NCBI RefSeq assembly: GCF_007004135.1 | Contig: NZ_VJMG01000030.1 | Span: 86,554-150,553 of the forward strand | Direction: 5' to 3' | Source of the DNA: Affinirhizobium straminoryzae | GTDB taxonomy: Bacteria > Pseudomonadota > Alphaproteobacteria > Rhizobiales > Rhizobiaceae | DNA: 64,000 bases | Shown here: positions 1-7,519 of the stretch, piece by piece | How positions within the stretch are numbered: position 1 is the first letter of the stretch | Layout of the letters: each line of letters starts with the position of its first letter | Notes under the pieces: model-generated | The model's input: only the letters and a program-made list of their open reading frames with translations | What the model was told of the DNA's origin: nothing | Databases searched by the model: none | Translations under genes and position numbers: made by a program

Positions 1-143
1 ATGCGATCTCCGGGCGCGCCCTCCTCGCCGTTGGGACGCAGATTGACGAGCGCAGCAAAACCTTGCGCCCGCAGGCGGGCAATGTCCTCGACGGTCGGCT
101 GCGCCGCAATGGCGAGGCGATCAGTGATCTGGATGGCGTTCAT
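1..143 (-). CDS. blh: Blh-like (DUF442/TIGR01244 sulfur transferase-type phosphatase fold) protein, N-terminal fragment
   Basis: Only the first 47 codons lie in the window; the gene runs off the left edge. The start is ATG at 143, with AGGGAG about 8 bases upstream. The visible protein opens with an ITDRLAIAAQP segment followed by a helix-strand and NLRPNGEEG, which resembles the beginning of the DUF442 domain in Blh proteins, where a dual-specificity phosphatase-like fold is often fused to a metallo-beta-lactamase-like persulfide dioxygenase. In rhizobia blh belongs to the sulfide-responsive BigR regulon. The AT-rich palindrome just upstream fits that. Whether the dioxygenase half is present cannot be seen. 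Confidence 0.6.
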   Translation of the reverse strand, partial: MNAIQITDRLAIAAQPTVEDIARLRAQGFAALVNLRPNGEEGAPGDR

Positions 144-163
144 GACGGGGCTCCCTGGCCTTT

Positions 164-192
164 CAATATACAGTTATATATAATGTATATTG
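164..192. promoter_or_regulatory. AT-rich palindromic operator, BigR-like (ArsR family) candidate
   Basis: Perfect inverted repeat with 9-bp arms CAATATACA and TGTATATTG around an 11-bp TATA-rich centre, 20 bases upstream of the blh-like start and overlapping where its promoter should be. Known: BigR, an ArsR-family sulfide sensor, represses blh from an AT-rich palindrome of this kind in Xylella and Agrobacterium. Inference: this is the same operator; the regulator gene itself is not in the window. Confidence 0.6.
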
Positions 193-208
193 TTTGAGCG
201 CAAGAGAG

Positions 209-237
209 CCTTCGCCGTTTTCAAGGAACGGCGAAGG
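209..237 (-). terminator. Stem-loop downstream of the Nudix gene
   Basis: An 11-bp perfect stem (CCTTCGCCGTT / AACGGCGAAGG) with a 7-base loop lies 37 bases past the Nudix stop codon. Read on the minus strand it is followed by CTCTCTTG, only moderately T-rich, so it is a plausible rather than certain terminator. Confidence 0.5.
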
Positions 238-273
238 CCGAAGGGTCGGTCCCTGATCCGGTTGACGGTTATC

Positions 274-867
274 TTAATGCAGGCAGGCGCGGTTCAGCTG
301 TGCCCATTGCAGCAGCATGATCGTCTTGCCGTCGGCGATCTCGCCGGTCTCGATCATCGCAAGCGCGCTTGCCAGCGGCACTTCCAGAACCTCGATATCC
401 TCATTCTCTTCGTCCAGTCCGCCGCCTTCGGTCACGCGGTCGCAGGTATCGATGATCGCCGCGAAGAAGTGCACGACCTCGGTGACGGCGCCCGGCGACA
501 TGAAGCACTTGAACAGGAAACGGACATCGCGCACCTGATAGCCGGTCTCCTCGATCGCCTCGCGGCGGATCGCCTCTTCCGGATGCTCGCCATCCAGCAG
601 GCCGGCCGGCGTCTCGATCAGCCAGCCGGAATAGCCGTTGAGATAGGCGGGGATACGGAACTGCCGCACCAGCACCACCACGTCGCGGGCGGGATCGTAG
701 AGCAGGATGGTCGCGCCATTGCCGCGATCATAGACCTCGCGGTCCAGCCGATGGGTGACGCCATTGGCGCCGGTATAATCGAACGTGACCTTGTGGAGAT
801 GATACCAGTTGTCGGAGAGAAGCTTCTTCTCGACGATGTGGATCGTCGCGTCCTTGCTGCGGCTCAT
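274..867 (-). CDS. nudK: Nudix hydrolase, NudK-like (GDP-mannose/ADP-ribose pyrophosphatase family)
   Basis: 197 residues, the usual length for the NudK/TIGR00052 group of Nudix hydrolases, which split nucleoside-diphosphate sugars such as GDP-mannose or ADP-ribose. The Nudix box lies at about residues 88-110 and ends in REAIEETG, supplying the metal-binding glutamates; the preceding ETPAGLLD is typical of the sugar-nucleotide pyrophosphatases. No signal peptide, so cytoplasmic. The start ATG (867) overlaps the stop of the molybdopterin oxidoreductase by 4 bases, so the two are probably translated together, although no shared pathway is obvious. Substrate is inferred from family only. Confidence 0.8.
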   Translation of the reverse strand: MSRSKDATIHIVEKKLLSDNWYHLHKVTFDYTGANGVTHRLDREVYDRGNGATILLYDPARDVVVLVRQFRIPAYLNGYSGWLIETPAGLLDGEHPEEAIRREAIEETGYQVRDVRFLFKCFMSPGAVTEVVHFFAAIIDTCDRVTEGGGLDEENEDIEVLEVPLASALAMIETGEIADGKTIMLLQWAQLNRACLH

Positions 868-3002
868 GCCTCGTCCTTCGTCAGCCAGACCCGGTTGTCA
901 TGCACGGCCGCCCCGCCATAGGGAGCGACCGGATCGGCACCGGTCAGAACGTTGATGCCCTCGCCGTCGAGATGCGCCTTGTTCGGCCACAGGCCCTCGG
1001 CAATCAGCACGCCGCGCCGGGCGCCGGGCATGATTTTCGCGTGAATGCGAAGCGCGCCGCGACGGTTGCCGATGCGCACCACAGCGCCATCGACAATGCC
1101 AAGCGCCTGCGCATCGTCGGGATGGATCATCACCTCCGGCCGCCCCTCCTTCTCGCGCGAGGTCTTCGTCTCGGCAAAGGTGGAGTTCAGGAAGTTGCGG
1201 GCCGGCGAGGTCGCGAGCCGGAAGGGATGCTCGGCATCCGCCAGTTCGATCACATCCACCTGGTCGGGGAAAACCGGAAATTCGGCATGGGGCCCGAGCG
1301 GACCGATGCTCTCCGGCGTCTTGTTGGGCGACGGGCCATTCGACCAGTCCGGCCGGAAGCGGAATTTTCCATCCGGATAGCCAAAGCCGTTCAGGTAATG
1401 CGCATCCTCAAAGGCGGGCTGACAGTCGATCCATTTGTCGACGGAGAGCTGGTCATAGCCCGGCAGGCCGTTCGGCAGCAGCATGCGATCGATGTGTTCA
1501 CGCTCCGACAGACCGAAACCCGGATAGTGAGCGACGCCGAGGCGCTTTGCCAGTTCCTCGATGACGAAGAGATTGGTGCGTACCGTCTCCGGCGGCTCGA
1601 CCAGCTTCGGCCCGAGCAGGATGTGGTTCTGCCCGCCGGCCCGGTAGAGATCGTCATGCTCCACGAACATGGTGGCGGGCAGCACGATATCGGCCATATC
1701 GGCCGTCTCGGTCATGAACTGCTCGTGCACGGCAACAAACAGGTCGCTGCGGGCAAAGCCCTGCCGCACCAGACGCTGTTCCGGCGCGATGTTCATCGGA
1801 TTGGTGTTCTGGATCAGAAGCGCCGTCACCGGGCCGCCCTGCCGCAGCGCCACCGGATCGCCCGTCAGAACGCGGCCGATCTGCGACTGGTCGAGCATGC
1901 GGATCGACGGATCGAGATAGCCGGTGCCCATCAGTTCGCGCTTGTCGAGCCGGAAGATCTCGCCATTGTTGTGGAAGGCACCGCCGCCTTCATACTGCCA
2001 TGACCCCAGGACGGTGGCGATGGAGAGCGCGGCATGCATGGACATGGTGCCGTTGCGCTGGCGGGTAAACCCGTAGCCCAGACGGAAGAAGGTCTTTTTC
2101 GTCGTGCCGACGAGGCGCGCGAAGGTCTCGATCTCCTCGACCGGGAGGCCGGTGATGGCAGAGGCCCATTCCGGCGTCCTGGTCTTGAGATGCGCTTCGA
2201 GACCGGCGGGATCGTCGGCAAACGTGTCCATGTAGGCGCGGTCGGCATACCCGTCGCGGAAGGCGATGTGCATGATCGCGCAGGCAAGCGCCGCATCGGT
2301 GCCGGGCTTCAGGATGACCTTGATATCGGCCTGCTTCATCGTCGGGCTGTCGTAGATATCGACGACGACGATTTTGGCGCCGCGCTCCTTGCGCGCCTTC
2401 ACCGCATGGGTCATCACGTTGACCTGGGTGGCAACCGGATTGGTGCCCCAGATGACGATGCAATCGGATTTTGCCATCTCGCGCGGATCGGGACCGCGCA
2501 GCGCGCCGGTGCCGAGCACATAGCCCGTCCAGGCCATGTTGGTGCAGATCGAGCCGAAGAAGCCGGAATAGCGCTTGGCATGGCGCAGCCGCTCGATGGA
2601 ATCGCGCTGCACCTGGCCCATCGTGCCGGCATAGAAATAAGGCCAGATCGCCTCGCTGCCATGGGCGGCTTCCGCCTTCACGAAGGCGTTGGCAATCTCG
2701 TCGAGGGCGGCCTCCCAGGAGATCTCCTGCCAGACACCCTCCCCTTTGGCGCCCTTGCGGCGCTTCGGCGTGAGAAGCCGGTCCGGATGGTAGAGCCGCT
2801 CGGCATAGCGCGCCACCTTGGCGCAGATGACACCCGCGGTATAGCTGTTGGCATTGGCGCCCCGCACGCGGCCGACACGTCCCTCGGCGGTCAGATCGAC
2901 CTCGAGCGCGCAGGCAGACGGACAGTCATGGGGGCAGACGGTGGCCCTCACCGCGGACGCGGTGGCGGTGTTTTTCGAAGAGATCGGGGTCGCAACGTTC
3001 AT
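864..3002 (-). CDS. Molybdopterin oxidoreductase family protein (bis-MGD, [4Fe-4S])
   Basis: About 712 residues from the ATG at 3002, which has AGGAAAGG directly upstream; the frame stays open for 22 more codons but that extension has no ribosome site. The N-terminus carries the [4Fe-4S] cysteine set CPHDCPSAC plus a fourth Cys in GVICAKVARYAE, followed by the molybdopterin dinucleotide domains (IWGTNP, IQNTNPMN, and a C-terminal dinucleotide-binding domain near LNSTFAETKTS). The Mo ligand probably lies in GSICTNMAW. No Tat signal is present, so the enzyme should be cytoplasmic, unlike periplasmic DMSO or TMAO reductases. Electron partner and substrate are unknown. Followed by the Nudix gene in a 4-base overlap. 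Confidence 0.85.
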   Translation of the reverse strand: MNVATPISSKNTATASAVRATVCPHDCPSACALEVDLTAEGRVGRVRGANANSYTAGVICAKVARYAERLYHPDRLLTPKRRKGAKGEGVWQEISWEAALDEIANAFVKAEAAHGSEAIWPYFYAGTMGQVQRDSIERLRHAKRYSGFFGSICTNMAWTGYVLGTGALRGPDPREMAKSDCIVIWGTNPVATQVNVMTHAVKARKERGAKIVVVDIYDSPTMKQADIKVILKPGTDAALACAIMHIAFRDGYADRAYMDTFADDPAGLEAHLKTRTPEWASAITGLPVEEIETFARLVGTTKKTFFRLGYGFTRQRNGTMSMHAALSIATVLGSWQYEGGGAFHNNGEIFRLDKRELMGTGYLDPSIRMLDQSQIGRVLTGDPVALRQGGPVTALLIQNTNPMNIAPEQRLVRQGFARSDLFVAVHEQFMTETADMADIVLPATMFVEHDDLYRAGGQNHILLGPKLVEPPETVRTNLFVIEELAKRLGVAHYPGFGLSEREHIDRMLLPNGLPGYDQLSVDKWIDCQPAFEDAHYLNGFGYPDGKFRFRPDWSNGPSPNKTPESIGPLGPHAEFPVFPDQVDVIELADAEHPFRLATSPARNFLNSTFAETKTSREKEGRPEVMIHPDDAQALGIVDGAVVRIGNRRGALRIHAKIMPGARRGVLIAEGLWPNKAHLDGEGINVLTGADPVAPYGGAAVHDNRVWLTKDEA

Positions 3003-3088
3003 GCCTTTCCTATAGGACAAGCAGACCGTCGCAGAAAGCCGCTTTTGCGATGCATCAAATCTATTCAAGAGAGCCAGAAGGCCCCGTC

Positions 3089-3955
3089 ATGAACTATCGG
3101 CACATCTACCATGCCGGCAATTTCGCCGATGTCCTGAAACACGCCGTCCTCTGCCTGCTGATCCGCTACATGCAGAAGAAGGACAAGGCGTTTCGGGTGC
3201 TGGACACCCATGCCGGCATCGGGCTCTACGACCTTTCCTCCGAGGAGGCGCAGAAGACCGGCGAATGGCGCGATGGCATCGGCCGGCTGATGGAGGCCGA
3301 GCTGGAGCCGCAGGCCGCCGAGATCCTGGCCCCCTATCTGGATGCCGTGCGGGAGCTGAACCCGAAGGGCGCGATCACCCGCTATCCGGGCTCGCCGAAG
3401 CTGGCCCGCATGCTGTTTCGCCCGCAGGACCGGCTGGCGGCGATGGAGCTGCATCCGGACGATTACCTGCGCCTTGCCCGACTGTTCGAAGGCGACTTTC
3501 AGGTGCGCGTGACCGAACTCGACGGCTGGCTGTCGCTCGGCGCCCATCTGCCGCCCAAGGAAAAGCGCGGCATCGTGCTGGTCGATCCGCCCTTCGAGAT
3601 CGAGGGCGAATACGAGCGGCTGGCGAAGGGGCTCGGCACCGCCTGGCGACGCTTTCCGGGTGGCACCTATTGCCTGTGGTATCCGCTGAAGAAGGGGGCG
3701 CCGATCAAGGCGTTTCACGAGGCGCTGCAGGCGCTCGAGATTCCGAAGATGCTGTGCACCGAACTTTCGGTGAAGAGCGATCGCGATGCGACCGGGCTTT
3801 CCGGTTCCGGCCTGATCGTTGTCAATCCGCCCTTCACGCTGAAGGACGAGCTGCACCGCGTTCTGCCCGTGCTGAAGGACATTCTGGCGCAGGATCGCTT
3901 CGCCTCCTCCCGCACCTTCTGGCTGCGCGGCGAGGAAAAGCCCGAGGAGATCTGA
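3089..3955 (+). CDS. rlmJ: 23S rRNA (adenine(2030)-N6)-methyltransferase RlmJ
   Basis: 288 residues starting MNYRHIYHAGNFADVLKH, the hallmark N-terminus of the RlmJ (ComJ/YhiR) family. The SAM-binding segment FRVLDTHAGIG and the catalytic motif DPPFE (the N6-adenine methyltransferase D/N-P-P-F/Y type) are both present. It methylates A2030 of 23S rRNA in E. coli. I chose the ATG at 3089 because the family begins exactly there; the frame is open 39 bases further upstream. It is divergent from the molybdopterin oxidoreductase across 86 bases and stands alone as a transcription unit or with the RNase T2 gene downstream. Confidence 0.93.
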   Translation: MNYRHIYHAGNFADVLKHAVLCLLIRYMQKKDKAFRVLDTHAGIGLYDLSSEEAQKTGEWRDGIGRLMEAELEPQAAEILAPYLDAVRELNPKGAITRYPGSPKLARMLFRPQDRLAAMELHPDDYLRLARLFEGDFQVRVTELDGWLSLGAHLPPKEKRGIVLVDPPFEIEGEYERLAKGLGTAWRRFPGGTYCLWYPLKKGAPIKAFHEALQALEIPKMLCTELSVKSDRDATGLSGSGLIVVNPPFTLKDELHRVLPVLKDILAQDRFASSRTFWLRGEEKPEEI

Positions 3956-4039
3956 GCCTTTGTCCGCATCCCGCCCACGACGGACTTGACCGGGCCGAGC
4001 GGCCTGAGACATGGTCGGTTGCGAGATGAGGAGGCTTCG

Positions 4040-4693
4040 ATGATGATCCGCCGTTTCCTTTGCTGCCTGACGACAGCCATTCTGATGCTGGCCGCCCTGC
4101 CCGCGGCAGCGGACGATACCGCCGCCCGCTTCGATTTCTACGTGCTGTCGCTGTCCTGGTCGCCCACCTACTGCGCCTCGCCGAAAGGCAAGGACAGCAA
4201 GGAACAGTGCGGTCCGGAGAAAAAGTTCGCCTTCATCGTGCATGGCCTCTGGCCGCAGAACGAAAACGACTATCCGCAATCCTGCGCGACGACGGAGCCA
4301 CGCCGGGTGCCGGAAACGCTGGGGCGCGCCTATTTCGACATCATGCCCTCGATGGGCCTGATCGGCCATGAATGGCGCAAGCACGGCAGCTGCTCCGGCC
4401 TCGGCCAGAAGGCCTATTTCGACAAGACCCGCGCGGCCTTCGAGAAAATCCGCCTGCCGGCCGGCATCGTCACCGCAACCACCGCACAGACCTTCACCGC
4501 CGACCAGATCGAACAGAGTTTTATCCGCGACAATCCCGGGCTCGGCGCCTCCTCCATCGCCGTGAGCTGCGAGCGCAACCAGCTGGAAGAGGTGCGCATC
4601 TGCATGTCCAAGGATCTTGCCTTCCGCCCCTGCGCCGAGGTGGACCGCAAGGGCTGCTCACTCAACCGCATCACCGTGCCGCCGGCACGCTGA
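4040..4693 (+). CDS. Ribonuclease T2 family protein, secreted
   Basis: 217 residues with a Sec signal peptide (MMIRRF, hydrophobic core to about residue 20, cleavage after PAAA), so periplasmic. Both catalytic segments of RNase T2 are visible: CAS1 FIVHGLWPQN (His68) and CAS2 HEWRKHGSC (His110, Glu111, His115). Cysteines near 45, 57, 82 and 118 could form the family disulfides. It cuts single-stranded RNA through a 2',3'-cyclic phosphate intermediate and is thought to scavenge RNA (compare E. coli Rna). Start at 4040 is preceded by GAGGAGG; a second ATG follows at once. The short gap to the GST gene (22 bases) suggests read-through. Confidence 0.9.
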   Translation: MMIRRFLCCLTTAILMLAALPAAADDTAARFDFYVLSLSWSPTYCASPKGKDSKEQCGPEKKFAFIVHGLWPQNENDYPQSCATTEPRRVPETLGRAYFDIMPSMGLIGHEWRKHGSCSGLGQKAYFDKTRAAFEKIRLPAGIVTATTAQTFTADQIEQSFIRDNPGLGASSIAVSCERNQLEEVRICMSKDLAFRPCAEVDRKGCSLNRITVPPAR

Positions 4694-4715
4694 CCCTCCC
4701 GACAGGACCCTGACA

Positions 4716-5312
4716 ATGAAACTTCTCTATTCACCCGCCTCCCCCTATTCGGCCAAGTGCCGCATGGCCGCACGCCATCTCGGCATCGCGGTCGAGGAAG
4801 TGCGCACCGATACCGGCGCCGAGCCTGCCGAACTGGTCGACAACAATCCGCTCGGCAAGATCCCGGTCCTGATCCGAGAAGGTGACGCCCCGATCTATGA
4901 CAGCGTGGCCATCATGCATTTCCTGGACAGGGAATCGGATGGCGCGCTCTATCCGAAGAAGCCGGAGAAGCGTACCGATGCGGAAGTGCTGGAAGCGCTC
5001 TGCGACGGCATCACCGACTGCCTGCTCGCCATCATTTACGAGCGCCGCTTCCGTCCGGAAGAGAAGATTCACCAGGACTGGATCGACAAGCAGTGGAAGA
5101 AGGTCGTGCGCGGTCTCGACCATCTGGAAAAGAACCTGCCGAAGACGGAAAAGAAACTGCATGGCGGTCATTTCGCGCTGGCAGCCCTGATCGGTTACCT
5201 TGACCTGCGTTTTGCCGGCCAGTGGGCCGAAGGACGCCCCAACCTCGCCGCCTGGCCGGAGAAATTTTCCGCGCTTTTTCCCGATCACGCCAGCATGAAG
5301 CCGGCCGCCTGA
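4716..5312 (+). CDS. Glutathione S-transferase family protein (copy 1)
   Basis: 198 residues. The N-terminal thioredoxin-like domain contains SPASPYSAKCRMAARHLG, then NPLGKIPVLI with the cis-proline and DSVAIMHFLD, the glutathione gamma-glutamyl binding E/D-S motif; the C-terminal half is the helical GST domain. The catalytic position near residue 7-10 is serine-rich, so a Ser-type or uncharacterised class is likely. Start ATG 4716 was chosen by alignment with the second copy 420 bases downstream, which is nearly the same protein. A strong terminator follows at 5370-5394. Substrate unknown. Confidence 0.88.
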   Translation: MKLLYSPASPYSAKCRMAARHLGIAVEEVRTDTGAEPAELVDNNPLGKIPVLIREGDAPIYDSVAIMHFLDRESDGALYPKKPEKRTDAEVLEALCDGITDCLLAIIYERRFRPEEKIHQDWIDKQWKKVVRGLDHLEKNLPKTEKKLHGGHFALAALIGYLDLRFAGQWAEGRPNLAAWPEKFSALFPDHASMKPAA

Positions 5313-5731
5313 AGAAGCGCCGGCCCCGACGCTCCTGACATCGACCACCTCGTTCATCTACAACCGGAAGGCAGCCATAGCGGCTGCCTTTTTTGCTTTC
5401 TGCGGACCTTGCAGATGCGCGCCAGCAGGCGCAACGCATCGCAGCGAAGGTGGCATTGCACAATGCAAAAACCCCGCAAAAGCCCGGAATATGTATTGCT
5501 GCAACCGCGAAGGGATCGCAGTCAAACATCTCCGGTACCAGGATATGCACTTATTCGGCAAAACAGCATCTAGACTCGATTTTTCACAAATAATTCTCCA
5601 TCCGCCAGAGTCTAGAATGCGAAATGGATCAATACGAGATAATCTATCTGTGAATATTAAGAATCTATTAGCGACAAATTTTGATTTGCATTATATCGGA
5701 AGGCGGAGGAAATATTGGATAGGATTGTGTT
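5313..5731. other. 419-bp spacer between the two GST genes, AT-rich at its right end
   Basis: Holds the terminator of GST copy 1 at its left end. From about 5560 to 5725 the composition turns AT-rich (runs such as AATCTATTAGCG and ATTTTGATTTGCATTATAT), unlike the surrounding DNA, and probably carries the promoter and leader of GST copy 2. A possible reading frame from 5491 runs into the second GST in another frame and looks spurious. No mobile element is recognisable. Confidence 0.5.
5370..5394 (+). terminator. Rho-independent terminator after GST copy 1
   Basis: Stem GGCAGCC / GGCTGCC, short loop, followed by TTTTTT. Located 57 bases past the stop codon. Confidence 0.85.
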
Positions 5732-6325
5732 GTGCGTCTACTCTATTCGCCTGCTTCGCCCTACTCGGCGAAATGCCGGATGGCTGCTCGCCACCTTGGA
5801 ATCAACCTTGAGGAGGTCAACGCGACAGACGGAAAGGAGCCACCGGAACTGGCCGGCTGCAACCCTCTGGGCAAAATTCCTATGCTGATCCGCAGCGGGG
5901 AAGTGCCGCTGTGCGACAGCGTCGCCATCATGCATTACTTCGACCGCCTCTCGCAGGGGCGGCTTTACCCGAAGCGCCTGGAGAAGCGCGCCGAGGCCGA
6001 AATGCTGGAAGCGCTCTGCGACGGCATTACCGACAGCCTGCTCTGCATCACCTATGAACGCCGGCTGCGGCCGGAGGAGAAGGTGTACCAGCCCTGGATC
6101 GATCGCCATTGGGTGAAGGTGGCGCGCGGCCTCGACTATCTGGAAAATCACGTGCCAAAGACCGAGAAGAAGCTGAACGGCGGTCATTTCGCGCTGGCGG
6201 CCCTGATCGGCTACCTGCATCTGCGCTACGCCGGGCGCTGGTCCGTCGGCCGCCCCAGGCTTGCCGCCTGGCCACGCCAGTTCTCTGCCCTGTTCCACGA
6301 GCAGAAGATGAAGACGGCCGCGTGA
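5732..6325 (+). CDS. Glutathione S-transferase family protein (copy 2, paralogue of the upstream gene)
   Basis: 197 residues with a GTG start at 5732. It matches copy 1 along its whole length: the opening LLYSPASPYSAKCRMAARH, NPLGKIPMLI, DSVAIMH, LEALCDGITD and GGHFALAALIGYL are shared, with scattered substitutions elsewhere, so the pair arose by tandem duplication. The same GST fold and glutathione-binding motifs apply. The ribosome site is weak (GGA about 11 bases upstream), and the AT-rich spacer before it suggests its own promoter and possibly different regulation from copy 1. Substrate unknown. Confidence 0.88.
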   Translation: MRLLYSPASPYSAKCRMAARHLGINLEEVNATDGKEPPELAGCNPLGKIPMLIRSGEVPLCDSVAIMHYFDRLSQGRLYPKRLEKRAEAEMLEALCDGITDSLLCITYERRLRPEEKVYQPWIDRHWVKVARGLDYLENHVPKTEKKLNGGHFALAALIGYLHLRYAGRWSVGRPRLAAWPRQFSALFHEQKMKTAA

Positions 6326-6463
6326 TCCTTGTTCCGCGGAAGCTGGGGGCTGGCAACGCCCGGCGAGAACAGCGGGTGGCGGCACGGAGGCGAAGCGCCC
6401 GGCTTATCCGCACCAGGAGGGACTGCACGCGGACACGCCACACGTCACACGGCAATACAACGC

Positions 6464-6494
6464 AAAAAGGGCCGGAGGTGTCCCCCCGGCCCTT
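6464..6494 (-). terminator. Rho-independent terminator of the RopB-like gene
   Basis: Perfect 9-bp stem AAGGGCCGG / CCGGCCCTT followed on the minus strand by TTTTTGCG, 21 bases beyond the stop codon at 6515. Confidence 0.85.
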
Positions 6495-6514
6495 CTCGAT
6501 CTGCTGGAGACGGA

Positions 6515-7153
6515 TCAGAACTTTACGCCGATACCGACCTTGACCGACTGGTCGTCGAAGCCGCGCGAAACATTCGTGCCGCCGAGGTTGTAGTTCTTGT
6601 CGTTGTAGTCGGTGTAGCGGTATTCGAGGCGAGCCGTGATGTTGGAGGTCACGAAAGCTTCGACACCGGCGCCAACCGTGTAGCCGACCGAGGTCTTGCT
6701 GTCAGAACCGGCAGCGCTCGATACTTCGTGGTTGCCAACAGCCAGACCAGCCGTGCCGTAGATCATGAAGGGGTTCAGGTCGTAACCGACGCGGCCGCGG
6801 ACCGAGCCGTTCAGCTTTTCTTCGGTGGTAACGCCGTTTGCGGAGCCCTTCTGGTCGTTGTAGCCGAGGTCGGCTTCAGCACCGTAAACGATCTGGCCGC
6901 TCTGCCAGTTGTAACCGCCGTAAATGCCACCACCCCAGCCATCAGCGCTCGGCTTGGTGGAGTCACCCTTGACCTTGCCCCAGTCATAGGCGCCGTTACC
7001 GCCGAGGTAGAAACCAGACCAGGTCGCAGCCGGGGCCGGCGCATCGTAAGCAGCCGGAGCCTGCGGAACCTGCGTGACGGCGTCGGCGGCCTGTGCCGAA
7101 ACGGCGATGAGGCTGGCGGCGGAAACCATCAGGGACGCTACGAGAGTACGCAT
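6515..7153 (-). CDS. Outer membrane beta-barrel protein, Omp25/RopB-like
   Basis: 212 residues with a signal peptide (MRTLVASLMVSAASLIAVSAQAA) ending in AQAADA, a short Pro/Ala-rich linker, then WSGFYLGGNGAYDWG, the typical first strand of the Omp25/RopB family eight-stranded barrel. Alternating hydrophobic/aromatic strands run to the terminal VKVGIGVKF with the C-terminal Phe used for outer membrane assembly. A strong AAGGAG ribosome site precedes the ATG. In Rhizobium and Brucella these are abundant surface proteins linked to envelope stability and host interaction. Strong expression is suggested by the ribosome site and clean terminator. Confidence 0.88.
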   Translation of the reverse strand: MRTLVASLMVSAASLIAVSAQAADAVTQVPQAPAAYDAPAPAATWSGFYLGGNGAYDWGKVKGDSTKPSADGWGGGIYGGYNWQSGQIVYGAEADLGYNDQKGSANGVTTEEKLNGSVRGRVGYDLNPFMIYGTAGLAVGNHEVSSAAGSDSKTSVGYTVGAGVEAFVTSNITARLEYRYTDYNDKNYNLGGTNVSRGFDDQSVKVGIGVKF

Positions 7154-7519
7154 ACTTTATCTCCTTTTCAATGCGGGCCGGGAGGCGCTGTTCTCTCAGG
7201 CGACAACGCCATCGCTCCCTGCTCGTTGAGTTGGAATTTGGTGGCCAATTGAGGAATTGAAAGTACCGAATTGTGAATTGATTGTGGCACAGACATGGCT
7301 GAATCTGGATGTTGCTTGCCCGCAACATGGAATTTATTAACCCTAACGAAAGGTTAATTGACGATAAACTTCGATTTTATTTGTCACGGTCGCGTGAATA
7401 CAACGTAATAATACTGAAATAAAAAGAACAACATCCAAGCAATCCGCGGCCTTGATCCGGGCGTAAAGCACTTGCATCTCAGAATGACCCCGAAGCAGGC
7501 CGACAGGACAAGATCATCC
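7154..7519. other. 366-bp divergent intergenic region between the RopB-like gene and the SDR gene
   Basis: AT-rich and without a credible gene. It contains four AATTG words at 7247, 7255, 7269 and 7276 (see separate entry), a TTAACC / GGTTAA inverted repeat at 7337-7357, and should hold the promoter of the RopB-like gene on the minus strand and that of the SDR-uvrC unit on the plus strand. Confidence 0.5.
7247..7280. promoter_or_regulatory. Cluster of four direct AATTG words upstream of the RopB-like gene
   Basis: AATTG occurs at 7247, 7255, 7269 and 7276, three of them as GAATTG, within 34 bases and about 95-125 bases upstream of the gene. The arrangement resembles a multi-site regulator or UP-type element. 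No known factor is assigned. Confidence 0.3.

Noticed and set aside
900..2003. Long plus-strand open frame opposite the molybdopterin oxidoreductase
   Set aside because: No ribosome site or domain; compositional shadow of the opposite gene.
5491..5811. Possible 106-residue gene between the GST copies
   Set aside because: Runs into the second GST in another frame, no homology or ribosome site, probably chance in AT-rich spacer.
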